Position numbers and translations under genes: made by a program. The notes beneath the pieces are model-generated. The model had not been told where the DNA came from. It made no database searches and worked only from the letters and a program-made list of their open reading frames with translations. Positions 51,801 through 61,204 of a stretch of DNA of 64,000 nt are shown one piece after another; positions within the stretch are counted from its first letter, which is position 1; every line of letters starts with the position of its first letter. The DNA comes from Pontederia crassipes. Lineage: Eukaryota > Streptophyta > Magnoliopsida > Commelinales > Pontederiaceae. The DNA lies in contig CM060190.1 in NCBI GenBank assembly GCA_030549335.1, positions 69,330,118 to 69,394,117 on the forward strand. The letters run 5' to 3'.

Positions 51801-54800
51801 CAATGTTGTCAGCACCAGTCTGCAAACCCTGATCTCCTAAGACTAACTTGATATCAGTATTCATAACTTCAACATCAATAAACATTGGCCGTGATGCTAC
51901 ATAATGTTGCATGGCACTAGTCCCCCTGTTAAACTGCAGTTGAAAGAAAAGTCATGAGAAGAAAGTCTTTGCAGTTTTATTTCTTGAAACGAGAAAGGAT
52001 GACTAGCAAGATGGTAGTCTCCAAAAATTTCATTAATATTAGAAGGGCTTTGTCTCCTAGATCTATAGACACAGCAGCACAGGCAATTGTTCCATTGCAA
52101 AAGGACTGCCAAAATTCCATATCCGATGTAGTGACAATCCACTCAATGTCCACCTAGAGAAAAGTCTGCCCAGTTGCCAATACATTTAAACAATCTGACA
52201 ATACAATAATGGCAAGCTGCAAGGGGATTTTGCTGAATCCTGATTCAAAGGTTTCAGAACTTTGAGCCAATGGCGAAGAGTTCCAGGGATTTAAGAGAGT
52301 TTTGGTGCATGTTGGTTCATTCCACACTAACAGAAAACTTGAGTCACCTGGCATAGCACGTCACATTTCATGATGTCCAAGAACTAGCTTGGCATAAAGC
52401 CACTAAGTTGAGGGCAATGCTGTCAATCAGTGATGCACGGGTATGCCCCAAAGGCAGGAGTACCAGTACCAGGTACGTACCAGGTATGGATACGCATGGG
52501 GTGCGGATGGGTATGCATACCCCGACACATACCCATATTAAAAGTAATTTTTAATAAATGGGTACGTGTGGATACAGGATGTGTATGTGTTTTTTGGGTA
52601 CGGCTTAGTTGGTTGCTCGCAGAAATGAAGAAGAAAGGAGAGGCAAGAAATGGAGTTGGTGATTGCTCGTAGAAACAATGAAGAAAGGAGAGGTGAGAAA
52701 CACCGTCTTTGCAAAGCATGGATATACTGCTGTTGAATGCCTTTCATAGCTCCTCGCATCTCGACGTCCTCTCCCAAAAGCTTGGTCGCTGGTGGCATTT
52801 TTTTCTCCATGTTAAGAATATAAAATCATAGATGTGGCTCTTCTTAACGGCTTAAACTTTTAGGAAAACTGGTCTGCACATCAAATTTAACATGGTATCA
52901 GAGCCAGAGGTCAAGAGTTCAAACCTCGTTAAGCTCTTATTAAAAAGTAATTTCCTCCCTTAGTTGTCCACGTGTTGGGCTTGGGGCTAGACCAAAAAAT
53001 TGCCAGCAGCCCACACGTGAGGGAGAGTGTTAAGAATGATGTTGCTCTTCCTAACGGCTTAAGCTTTTAAGAAAAATGGTCAGCACATCAAATTTAACAC
53101 TCCAACCTTGTGATAAAGCCACCTCCATTGTTGATGACAACTGAAAGCCAATTCGTGAGGTCTAGAAACGTGGACAGCTGGGTGTGTTTTTATAATTTAT
53201 ATAAATATAAATGGGCTTTGTTGGGCTCATCTAACATACACCAGTAAGGTTAATTTTCAAGTTATTAGCAATGGTTGATTAATATTTTTATAGATAAACT
53301 AGTTGATTAATAATTATGAGTTTTTGTCTAGAAAATTATAATTTATAATCTATATATACTACATATTCTTTTCTTAGATATATATTTGTTATTTAATGTT
53401 ATTATAAATATGTTACATGTACCCTAGTTTTCAAAAAAATGACGTACCCATACCCATACCCGTAAACGGGTACTGGTACCTGTGCACTAGTAATATGAAC
53501 CACCTCAAATAATAATGCACTAGTCTTGTAGGGAAGGATGTTATGGTGGTTGTTTGCTCCAGTCATTGGCCTAATATATCTGAACAAACATAACAACAAC
53601 GTCTATCTCAGAAGGGAAGAACTCAAAGTTAATAAGAAATAATAAGAAAACATAAAATGATAATTCCTTGAAGTATAAAGGAGGAAATTTTAGATTCAGG
53701 AAGTATCAAAACAATATTGACCATTTTAACAGAAGTGGAAGTTTTCATGGGTTTCCATTCGACCAAACAGATTAAAGCTTTTCATAGTTGATCGACAACA
53801 TCTGTGATGCAGCAGGGGATTTTTAAGTGGAGGATATTACAACTTTCGGGCGAATCTCGAAAGGGGTTGATGGTTCAAACACCATCAATGCCTTGATAAA
53901 GTCGGAATTCACTGGGCTCGGAATCCACCGAGAGAAAACCACACAGGTTTATGAAAAATAATTGAACTGCCAATAACAAAAGAGTTCATGCCTATTTATA
54001 GGCATTTTACAAACAAATCTAAACTAATTTAAATTCTAAAAAAGATAAAATAACAATAAATAAGAATGCAAACTGACAAAATCTAAGTAATCTAAAAGGA
54101 TAAAGATAACAATAATAATTAATAATATATCTTATCTCTCCTACATCAATCTGAAAAAAGGTAACCAAGTGAATCAAGCATTGATGAAGAAATCGTAATT
54201 GTGAATCAGTATGGTTTCATGGTTTATATGTAATTTGTAAGCTTCTTTTCCTCAAGAAGAAAAACTCATTGAAAAAGTCGTGGACTAGCTGGTACTTAAT
54301 TAAGGGAAATATCACTTATTCATCTTGTCTAAAGACCCAAGTTCTTCCAAAAATGTTATGTTGAAGGGTTCCCATAGAAAAAGTTGTCATCATAAACTTC
54401 ATATTTCTTTATAATAACTTTTTCTACAAGAAAAAGGATGACTACTGAGTTGGGTGGCCATCCCAATTGTCTTAGAGATTTCTTGTAAACGTTGTACAAG
54501 TGTGGAGTCAGAAGCAAAAAGAGAGGTAAAAAAAGTGTGGGCTCCCATGGTTTTTCCCTGTCCCATCGAGCACTCCCTTGTCAAAACCAAACCATGATGT
54601 ACAAGGTCTTCTAGGTAACATCTCTCACCCCCAAGATGGTGCAGTTACGCTATAAACAGATGGCCCAGGTGACCGCCAAGACCCCTGAGTCCCCATCCAC
54701 CCTTGGTTGTCTTGTGTCCGTATGGTGCGGAGTGAGTACCAAATGGCGTCTGCCACAGATGAAGAAATGTCTAGTCTGCCGGCCCATTGTCATGCCACCA

Positions 54801-57800
54801 CAGCAATGGGGCTCTGGAAGAAATGATGAGCCAGGTCCTCCACCATTAAACCACATACAATGTTGGTTTGGATAATGATTGAAACATACAATGGTAATGT
54901 ACAATGGTTCTGCGGGTAGCTATTTAGTACATTTATATTGTTAGAGAAAACCTCAAACTAGTCAATGTAGTGGGATTGCCTAAACATCCATTATTAGTGC
55001 TGTTAGATCAGTGGATATGTCATTCAGACAAGATCCTAACCCTGCTAATTTAATATTGGAACAAGCATTATCAACCTTGTAGGATAGAGAAGGTTTTATC
55101 AGACATGGTGAAGACGATATGAAACTAATGACAATCAGCAATACATCACAATCATAGAATCTGACCAAACAATATAAGAGAATAGAAGAAAAGAGAAAAC
55201 AAATGCATAGAAATGAATAAGAAACGACACACAGTAGATATCATATGTGAGCACCGATGGAGAAGTAAGAAACACATAATTACATACGTTGGCACTACTA
55301 ACCTGTGATAATATTTTAGCACACTCAGCCATCGTAGACAATTCTCGTCTCTGAGAAGCTGCATCAAACCGAGACAGCAGTCTGTTCTCCAACTCTGAAG
55401 CAGATTCAAGATGAGAAATTTAAAAGAGCAGAACAATTGTCATATACAACAACAACAACAAAGTCTTATCCCACTAGGTGGGGTCGGCTAAACAATTGTC
55501 ATATATCATGAAGAAATATTTAATGGAGGTTAGTCCTCCAGATACATCATGAAGGGTGCATTAGATTTGTGAAATAAAATAATACTAAGAAAGTAAGAAT
55601 GTACTTTTATAATATGTTTTCTATGAACTATATTTCTATAAATTTAAGGGTTACTTCCATAAAGCTCCCCTAAACTATCGCGATTTTCCGCATCTAACCC
55701 CAAACTACGGACTTATTCTTTTGTATCCCTAAACTATCATGATTTTTTCATTTTAGTCCTTCCGTCTACTTCTGTTACGTTTTCCGTTACTTCTGATTTT
55801 TCCCATTTATAAAAAGACTAATAAATATAAATATAATTTTTTCCCATAACATATCAAATAATAAATATAAAAATGAAAAAAAATCGGGGGAGGGAAATTT
55901 AGTCTTGTTTTATAAATGAATTTTTTTTTGGTTTACCACTTTGATCCTTCCAACATTTTTTTTTATTTCATGTTTTTCTGGAGGGAGGGGTAATTTAGTT
56001 TTTTCATAAATGAAAAAAATAAAAATAATGGAAAACATAACAGAAGTAGACGGAAGACTAAAGTGGAAAAGTCGTGATAGTTTAGGGATCCAAAAAAATA
56101 AGTTCATAGTTTGGAGTTAGATGTAAAAAATCGTGATAATTTAGGGGGGTTTATGGAAATAACCCTAAATTTAACACTATTGTGTTTGGTAAAAATATTG
56201 ATTTAACTTATTCGTTGATCCATGTTCAAAATAAAAAGAGAAACCCATGTAGCAATATAGTACTTTGAATGAATATCATATTTAACGTCTTATATGAAAA
56301 ATGAAATATAATTAACGAATATCCAATAACAACAAGACCACATATAAACTATGAAACTATTGCACAAAGCATAGATAAATAATCAATGTAATAAGACAAA
56401 TATAAACAATATACAAGAGAAGAAAAAGAAAAGTAACAACATTATTTTTTGAAGAATATCGGAATAAACAACAAACTAGATATATTAGTGGGCATTCCTA
56501 ATTTAAAAATCATAAAATTGGAAGCCAAGATAGACTCGGCACAAGAGATAAGTATTTTCCTCAAAGTAAACACAATTAAGTATTTTCCTCAAATGAGATT
56601 GCTGAATCTTGATGATCTTCATACAAATGACTCCTCTTGAGTTTGATATTCCCTTATTTTTTGAGGGGATGATATTCCTTTATTTTATGTGTGTTTCATT
56701 ACAAAACATGATTAAATTAATAATTATTACCCCTCAGAAAAATTTTGGGAATATGTTATATATGACTGAAACCAGAAACAGCCAAAGAGTTTTAAGATAA
56801 TCCTAAAGCTGATGAACATACCATTACAATAATCTTGGAGATTTGCAACCGCAACTTCTAGTCCTCTACTTGCATTTGCAGCACCAGATGATACATTAAT
56901 CCCATGTCTTCCAACATCTTCTTCAGCAAACGACCCTATTATTTAAAAAAAAGGGAAAAATATATATTACTGAAAAAGGGGATGGACACAAAGTGGAAAA
57001 CTAGAACCAGAAACCAAGGTAAGAAAAACAGATTACTATAAACTATATTATTCCATGCAAGTTCCAAAAAGAATGAGCTGTTAAAATAGTAAAAGGTTTT
57101 ACACAAGCCACCCAACTTTAAAAATAAAAATAGAAACCAAGCAGAAATCCAGGATATGAGAAAAGTTTCATTGCAGTTCAGCAAGGATAGAATGACCACT
57201 TACGCAACTTCTGTGCAACTGAAGCAGCCTCAGCAACACGACTGTCATCAGAAAATAAAGGTGACAGTTCCATGAGGTCACCTGGACTGCTATTGAACTC
57301 CATCAAGTACTACAAAAGATGTTGCACAACTGAAAAGTCAGGGACGAGAATGTGGATATAAAGTAGATACATAGACACAAAGCCTACCTTAATGAGTTCT
57401 ATAGTCTGACTTGCAGTTTCTCTCTGGGAATCTGCACTCTGAAAGATAGAAACTAGACTATTCAGAAGCCATTGAAAACTGAAAAATGAAACAAGTCTAC
57501 TTGTCAACTGCTGAAATAGTTGTGACTTGAGCTTTGGGACTATCTGTTGATCGTTTAATGCGCGTAAAGAAGAGAACATGGGATATCTGTGCAAATAATG
57601 CTTATTCGTCACATTACCTACCTGCAAATGATCCCCAATTTTAGCAGCTGTCTGCCCCACACTCGAAATTCTCGAATCCAACCTTGAAAAACTTCCAAAA
57701 AGTCCATCAACACCTTTTTCCAGCTGGCAAAAGAAAAAAGAGATGTAAAAGAATAAGTAATTATATGATCAACCAGTCAACCTTGTGTCATTTGGCCATT

Positions 57801-60800
57801 ATTCCCAAGAACTCATTCCGTTTTTCATATTGCTCCTTATTCATGATGAGAGACAAGTTAAATGCTTATCTTCCATGCGCTTAGAGAATGGAAGATAAAT
57901 GGCAATGACCTATCAATTCATATTCTTTGGAGTACAAATCAAAGTTCTCAGTCATGATATCATGAAGTACAACAAACAAAAGCATTTCAATGCCAAAGGA
58001 TTCCATGAATGCTATGACAATCTGGGCTTTGTTCACAAAACATTGGTGGATGAGAATGAGGAACAAAAAGTAATAATCAGCAAGTTTTGTCATGCACTCG
58101 TACAAGGTCACATAATATAAGAAGCTTGAGACAACAGTATAGATTTTGTGTACTTTTGTTGAGCTGCTTGTGAACGATCAGGAATTCCATTGGCCACATC
58201 ACCTTGCTTGCAAGGATTCCCTCCTGGTAGTAACTGTTGAGTGTGTCTTGATTTACCTGGCCCTCAGAAATCTAGGGGCTTGAATAACCAATGGGGGCAA
58301 ACAACAATTGAAAATCAACTTAACAATGCAGTAGTAATGGCAAGAGAAGGAATGGGAAAGTTTCTGATAAACTTATTAAGGGTCGACAGTGTGCCGAGAT
58401 TGTGGTAGCATTAGCCACTTGTGGATGAACTGTCCAAAATTGATCTGTTAATAATGAGGGTGAGGTGTCTGTTTGTGCGGAAAGGGGTACAACCTAACAC
58501 GACCTTCCTATGATCATCATTGGAGAGAATCAATTCCCATGTGATAGTGCACTGGACAAGGGGGAACTTGCAGTAGACTATACTTCTGTCTATCAGACAA
58601 TCTGATGCTCCTTCGATTGACTTCATCTCATTGATACTGTCATCTTCCATGGGAGACAAGGTATAATCTGCAGTGATCTTTTCTTTTATTGCTATGGGAA
58701 TGACCTTACACGGGAGATGCCGTCTACATTGATCAAGTGTTTCATCATTTCCAAAGGGAGTGGCCATAGCCTTACCCACGATAAAGCCTACTTCATGTGG
58801 GGTCCTGGAATGATTTATTTTTTCAAATGATGACTGGTCCATTGAAGGAGTTTACACCAGTGTACCCAAAGTCTACCATAAATAGGCTTTTGTTTCTCCA
58901 TGCTCCCAGGACTGAAAGACATCTCTCAGGGGCGTTTTTGTACTCCATTGACACCACTTCCATTAGCAAATCCTTCTATTGGATGGAGCATCTCCCAAAG
59001 AGTTCCAAGAGGGACGGATCATTGTGGCCATCCAGAAGCTCGTATAACTTGCTGATGGCCTCAAGGACCTATGATAGTGAGCAGGTCCAGAAGGATTGCA
59101 GGCGAGAACAACTCCAAATATTAAGCTTTTGTGTGTTTTGATTGCCCATAATGGATTGCCCACTGAAATATATAGGGTAAAATGGGTGAATAGTAAACTT
59201 TTGGATAACTACCATCTTGCTAGTCGTCCTTTCTAGTTTCAAAAAAAAAATGGGTGAATCGTTTGGATGTAGGTTGAACTTTTGTGGTATTTTAAATGAG
59301 GATGTCTAACATTTTTCTTTGTGTAGGTGAAATGCAATGGAGCTCTTTGTTCTCGCAGGACATGACTTGATTGATACTTGGGATGGCTTCAAGAGTTCCT
59401 CACTCAGCTTGTACATATAGAATGGGGATTCACTGCAAACACTAGTTTGGCTCACATTGCCATGACAACAGCTTACTTCTTCACATCCACCATGCAATGC
59501 ATGCAGTTATTGATAGACAGGAAAATCAAGATCTGTTTATCACAAAGAGTTTCGTTGTTCCTGACCCTCCTTTACCTTAATTGTTATTTGAACAAAAATG
59601 TTGCAATAAACTTTTGAATCTTGGTTTGAGTGGGGATAGCATTTCTCTGAAGTGGGATGTTGTGTTTCCAAGATTGGATTTCAAATTCCAATGAACCTCG
59701 TTATATAAGAAAGTAGGTTTTTTATGGGTCTGGCAAAAGAAAAATCAAGATAGGTTAACAGAAAACTTGTGACTGGTAGTAAAACATCGATTTTCCTCTT
59801 GAGATACCATTCTATCTTCAAAGATTTCTCAGGAGATCTTCTTACAAAGTTTCATTATATCATCAAAAACAGCCCTTCTTCTTGCGCCAAAGACCTTATC
59901 CCAAGGAATTGGAGCTACATTTCTTTTCAATTGACATTCAAGAGTTCTGTTTATCATGAAGCAAACTAACTCCATTGGCAATTTTCGGGGCATTTGGATC
60001 CAACATAATTAAGTGGCTTTTTCCTTTGTGGGGAAGGGATCCCACAATACTATGCAGAGAGCATAACTTTTCATGTGAAGTCCTTATACCAGAAATCAGA
60101 GGCCAACTTGTAAGTGGGAGACAGTATATTTGTATTTTTCTTTTGTAGATATTAAAAATTCAACTACCCACTTTAAATAATCATGCTTCTTTCCGTGATA
60201 AACAAAAAGGAGAAGTTGACGAATTGTTTTTAGAAAGTTCAATGAAAAAACTACAGCTTGAGTATTCATAATAAGAATTTGAATTTCAAAAGCACCACCA
60301 TGAATTATGAAATTTCTTAATCAAGCCCTCAAACTATACAAACCTTCCAACACCCTTACTATGACCAAACATGCATTGTGTGTGTACGAAACATAAGTAA
60401 CTTTACACAAAATAGCCGAGAATCATTTCCAATGACCAATCAAATAATGGCAAAACGATGTATGTTCATCGTGAAGGATTCCATTCTAAAGTTACACATT
60501 TCATAATCTGATATAGACAAAATAAATAAAGTTCACGCTAACCTCGGAGAGGGTCTTCCGATGCTTTGCATCCTGGACTGTCACTTCCTTCTTCAAATTC
60601 TGGAGCCTGGAATCAACCTTTCGATCCAAACACGTGCAAATACATATCAGGATCCACCAACAAACCCAAACATCACCAGAGTTCTTAAATAGCAAATGCA
60701 AATCCCTCATCGGAAACCTGCTGCCGAAGATCGACGAGCTCCTTGCAAGAATCCTTGAACAGCGCGAGCAGCTCGTTCACAGCCGGAAACATTGGCGAGG

Positions 60801-61108
60801 CCGAACCCGCCTTCCCCGAGTGCGTCACATTCGGCAACACTTCTTTCCCCCCGCCGTCCCCCGTCCCGGAATCGTCCACTCGGAACGCTGGTAGCAGTTC
60901 GTTCACCAAGTTCCCGAACAACGCGTCGAACGAGAAATCACCCTGCGGCGACGTACCGACCATCAATATCGACCATGAATTCTGACTTGAAGAAAAAAAA
61001 AAGGGAAACGAAATGCGTGGGGGATCGAGAAGGCACCTTGAAGTCCTCAATGTCGAGGATGAGCGGAAGAGCTGCCGCGGAGGCCTTCGGCGACGCCGCC
61101 GGTGCCAT
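31351..61108 (-). CDS. SEC10: Exocyst complex component SEC10
   Basis: Subunit of the exocyst, which tethers secretory vesicles to the plasma membrane. Minus-strand exons: 61108-61037, 60942-60718, 60617-60543, 57723-57622, 57438-57388, 57309-57204, 56935-56822, 55394-55303, 51933-51765, 51596-51520, 51426-51328, 51243-51153, 50707-50622, 50485-50312, 47997-47944, 47855-47727, 47582-47490, 47411-47268, 39327-39230, 39143-39059, 36747-36689, 31769-31671, 31598-31512, 31420-31351. They sum to 2451 nt (816 residues; plant SEC10 is about 825), with phases consistent throughout. Landmarks: [20 protein letters not shown] at the start, [92 protein letters not shown] at the end. No internal stop, so probably functional. 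Coding sequence is only ~8% of the span; seven introns exceed 1 kb and hold transposons. The last residues after LSS differ from the usual LSSLW ending. Confidence 0.95.
32029..32408. mobile_element. MITE-like repeat with GGTCGGG termini
   Basis: The ends are inverted: 'gtgttcatcgggtcggg' on the left and 'cccgacccatgaacac' on the right, enclosing an AT-rich core in SEC10 intron 21. Such 'TAGGGGTGTTCA' type ends are common in plant hAT-like MITEs. I found no clean target duplication. Confidence 0.5.
32630..34440. repeat. Cluster of related MITE-like repeats
   Basis: Within SEC10 intron 21, the block 'aaggataataaagacattt' plus 'gcctaacttaac' occurs near 32875, 33356, 34102 and, beyond the RTE insertion, 35218. 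'tttggatggagggtt' type starts occur near 32637, 32917 and 34300, and inverted 'caaacaaagcttt' near 33345. This looks like several copies of one short element, some in tandem and some inverted. Individual boundaries are not resolved. Confidence 0.5.
34445..35200 (-). mobile_element. RTE LINE 3' fragment, 238-codon frame open
   Basis: 5'-truncated RTE element in SEC10 intron 21. The minus strand has one uninterrupted frame of 238 codons (35196-34480) covering the end of the reverse transcriptase ([48 protein letters not shown]) and the terminal RGRPRRTL block. It ends in (TTG)n, seen as (CAA)n at 34445-34468 on the plus strand. It lies in the SEC10 sense direction. The intact frame suggests a fairly recent insertion. 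Confidence 0.9.
35275..35483 (+). mobile_element. L1 3' terminal fragment
   Basis: Ends with 'gatgacgatcataacc...' and 'ggtggtcatcctttttctcc' followed by A7 (35476-35482), the same 3' signature as the other L1 copies in this gene. The 5' edge is uncertain. A short GA repeat follows. Confidence 0.55.
35936..36003 (+). mobile_element. Plastid DNA insertion (ndhA fragment)
   Basis: Translates as [20 protein letters not shown], a nearly exact stretch of the chloroplast NADH dehydrogenase subunit NdhA, with the plastid-like codon pattern. About 65 bp inside SEC10 intron 21. It is a nuclear plastid DNA segment (NUPT), not a gene. Whether the next ~140 bp (to 36145) is also plastid-derived I cannot tell. 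Confidence 0.72.
36840..36872. repeat. AT microsatellite
   Basis: (TA)n tract in SEC10 intron 20. Confidence 0.9.
37566..38524. mobile_element. Non-autonomous hAT element (Tip100-like ends)
   Basis: 959 bp in SEC10 intron 20. The left end is CAGTGGGGGAGCCACG; the right end reverse-complemented is CAAGGGTGGAGCCACG, so the terminal inverted repeats match at 14 of 16 positions. ATACCAAC occurs directly on both sides (37558-37565 and 38525-38532), a perfect 8-bp target duplication as made by hAT transposases. The termini resemble the CAGGGGCGGAG ends of Tip100-type elements. The AT-rich interior has no transposase frame. Confidence 0.88.
38525..39058. other. SEC10 intron 20 remainder, unassigned
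   Basis: A plus-strand frame of 133 codons (38480-38881) overlaps the hAT end and runs into this intron. It shows no domain I recognise and is probably accidental. Confidence 0.4.
39960..40180. repeat. GC-rich patch with ~36-bp repeats
   Basis: In SEC10 intron 18, 'cacccctcagactccgacag' and 'cccttgccg' units are repeated about twice (near 40045-40110). It is proline-rich when translated on the plus strand. It directly abuts the first LTR arm at 40181. Confidence 0.6.
40181..40803 (+). mobile_element. LTR (TGTAACGCCC), forward arm of palindrome
   Basis: Starts TGTAACGCCCTTACC and contains a TATA box (TATATAAAG near 40699). It is matched over its whole length by the inverted arm at 40905-41508, with numerous substitutions and small indels. 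Probably an LTR of a Ty3-type element. Confidence 0.8.
40905..41508 (-). mobile_element. LTR, reverse arm with polypurine tract
   Basis: Reverse-complement counterpart of 40181-40803, separated from it by a 101-bp spacer (40804-40904). On the minus strand it starts TGTAATGCCC and is directly preceded by AAGGGGGGAGTGT, a polypurine tract, so it is the 3' LTR of a minus-strand element whose body lies at higher coordinates. Confidence 0.8.
41509..44350 (-). mobile_element. Decayed internal region of the LTR element
   Basis: Lies between the 3' LTR and the gag-like palindrome. No integrase, RT or protease motif can be read. It contains imperfect repeats, for example 'atcactatggattctcgtgg' near 42137 against 'atcactacggattcttatgg' near 42550, each followed by 'ggccaactccttcggat'-like words. 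This resembles a non-coding or heavily decayed retroelement body. An RTE mini-copy is inserted in it at 42366-42532. Confidence 0.5.
42366..42532 (+). mobile_element. RTE mini-element: 5' end fused to 3' end
   Basis: The first ~80 bp (gccggtcccaagcccggata..., gccagcgtaaaa) match the 5' end of the RTE LINE at 6630-6720. The last ~65 bp (cgtatgatccatgtagccga..., ending in (TTG)n) match the LINE 3' end. Nearly all coding sequence is absent, giving a SINE-sized copy. No clear target duplication was found. Confidence 0.8.
44352..44877. repeat. Palindrome with gag zinc-knuckle sequence
   Basis: The left arm 44352-44585 pairs with the right arm 44655-44877 around a 69-bp spacer (for example 'ccaactctttccctc' against 'gagggaaagagttg'; 'ggttcttgccac' against 'gtggcaagaacc'). 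The minus strand at about 44560-44610 reads [20 protein letters not shown], a CX2CX3HX4C gag knuckle in which the last Cys is Tyr. The plus-strand right arm reads [13 protein letters not shown], which keeps that Cys. These are therefore two gag fragments of one family in opposite orientation. Confidence 0.75.
45000..46018 (+). mobile_element. L1-type LINE 3' part (zf-RVT end)
   Basis: Encodes the zinc-binding end of an L1 ORF2 ([20 protein letters not shown] near 45570-45620, with the C-x2-C...H pattern), then [20 protein letters not shown] and WLQRNRAIF. It ends 'gatgacaaccaaactagtag' plus 'tcatcctttttcttct' and A7 at 46012-46018. Stops and frameshifts mark it as dead. An AT microsatellite (45946-45972) sits near the end. 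The 5' edge is uncertain. Confidence 0.75.
46437..46720 (-). mobile_element. L1 3' fragment, minus strand
   Basis: The minus strand encodes [15 protein letters not shown] and [14 protein letters not shown], typical of an L1 ORF2 C-terminus, and runs to 'accatcttgctagtcatcc' at the low-coordinate end. Located in SEC10 intron 18. Confidence 0.75.
48262..48551 (+). mobile_element. TRIM retrotransposon, older copy
   Basis: Short direct terminal repeats (48262-48344 and 48478-48551; TGTTAA...CAACA) flank a primer site TGGTATCAGAGC (48345-48356) and a purine tract (gaggggaag, about 48469). Total 290 bp, no coding capacity. Same family as 52810-53099. The repeats are diverged and no clean target duplication remains. 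In SEC10 intron 14. Confidence 0.82.
49050..49440. mobile_element. GGTCGGG-type MITE-like repeat
   Basis: Starts near 'gtgaacaaatttggtcgggt' and ends 'acctggtgaacaccctagg', with an AT-rich core; same type as 32029-32408. A third, short remnant (49515-49585) lies next to it. In SEC10 intron 14. Confidence 0.5.
49424..49678. repeat. Tandem duplication of ~147 bp
   Basis: The block 'ggtgaacaccctaggtacaa' plus 'atgatgtttagact...aagattagcaaatttattctaag' at 49424-49520 recurs at about 49571-49678 with roughly 15% change. The GGTCGGG remnant forms the junction. Confidence 0.75.
51589..51765. repeat. 88-bp tandem duplication of SEC10 intron 9
   Basis: Copies at 51589-51676 and 51677-51765 are about 95% alike. 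The duplicated unit holds the whole original short intron plus the first bases of exon 10, so the splice acceptor (ctgcag) is present twice. Confidence 0.9.
51975..52150 (-). mobile_element. L1 3' fragment in SEC10 intron 8
   Basis: The minus strand encodes [20 protein letters not shown] then a short tail and ends 'accatcttgctagtcatcct', the L1 3' signature shared with 46437 and 59192. Confidence 0.6.
52432..53490. mobile_element. Possible older element around the TRIM
   Basis: The left end 'gcacgggtatgcc...ggagtaccagtacc' and the right end 'acgggtactggtacctgtgc' are roughly inverted and rich in 'gggtac' words. The TRIM at 52810-53099 would be nested in it. Boundaries are approximate. Confidence 0.3.
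52810..53099 (+). mobile_element. TRIM retrotransposon with CTCCA duplication
   Basis: Terminal repeats 52810-52892 and 53028-53099 (TGTTAAGAAT...TTTAACA), primer site TGGTATCAGAGCC at 52893-52905 directly after the left repeat, purine tract (gagggagag) before the right one. CTCCA occurs at 52805-52809 and at 53100-53104, a perfect 5-bp target duplication. 290 bp, non-coding, so mobilised in trans. In SEC10 intron 8. Confidence 0.93.
54421..54890 (-). mobile_element. L1 ORF2 C-terminal fragment
   Basis: The minus strand carries [15 protein letters not shown], a stop, [17 protein letters not shown]: the zinc-binding end of an L1 ORF2. It runs to 'gtagtcatcctttttcttg' at the low end. Interrupted by stops. 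In SEC10 intron 8. Confidence 0.65.
55447..55490 (-). mobile_element. 44-bp RTE insertion with 15-bp target duplication
   Basis: Only the RTE 3' tip is present, (CAA)n then 'gtcttatcccactaggtg' and 'gggtcggcta'. The target AACAATTGTCATATA stands on both sides (55432-55446 and 55491-55505), perfectly conserved. In SEC10 intron 7. Confidence 0.95.
55646..56168. mobile_element. MITE with ~140-bp terminal inverted repeats
   Basis: The left arm starts AAGGGTTACTTCCATAAA (55646 to about 55790) and is inverted at about 56030-56168 (TTTATGGAAATAACCCT). Both arms carry 'cccctaaactatc', 'ccaaact' and 'ccgtctacttctgtta' blocks in order. 'aaattta' on each side may be target or TIR. About 520 bp, non-coding, in SEC10 intron 7. 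Superfamily not assigned. Confidence 0.85.
58360..58460 (+). mobile_element. L1 ORF1 zinc-knuckle remnant
   Basis: The plus strand reads [15 protein letters not shown], a CX2CX4HX4C knuckle like that of plant L1 ORF1/gag-like proteins, followed quickly by a stop. It lies in SEC10 intron 3. Flanking sequence (58130-59180) is probably also LINE-derived but I cannot place it. Confidence 0.5.
59192..59246 (+). mobile_element. 55-bp L1 insertion with 13-bp target duplication
   Basis: Contains only the L1 3' tip ('accatcttgctagtcgtcc' plus tttctagtttc and an A-run). AAAATGGGTGAAT is found on both sides (59179-59191 and 59247-59259). Located in SEC10 intron 3. Confidence 0.93.
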
Positions 61109-61204
61109 GTTCGCGCTCCGAGAGAGGAGAGGAAAGGAAAGGACGAGTAGGAAGTGATCGCGGTTGCCAACGGCGAGGGCTTTAAATCTGGAAGGGGTCG
61201 TCGT

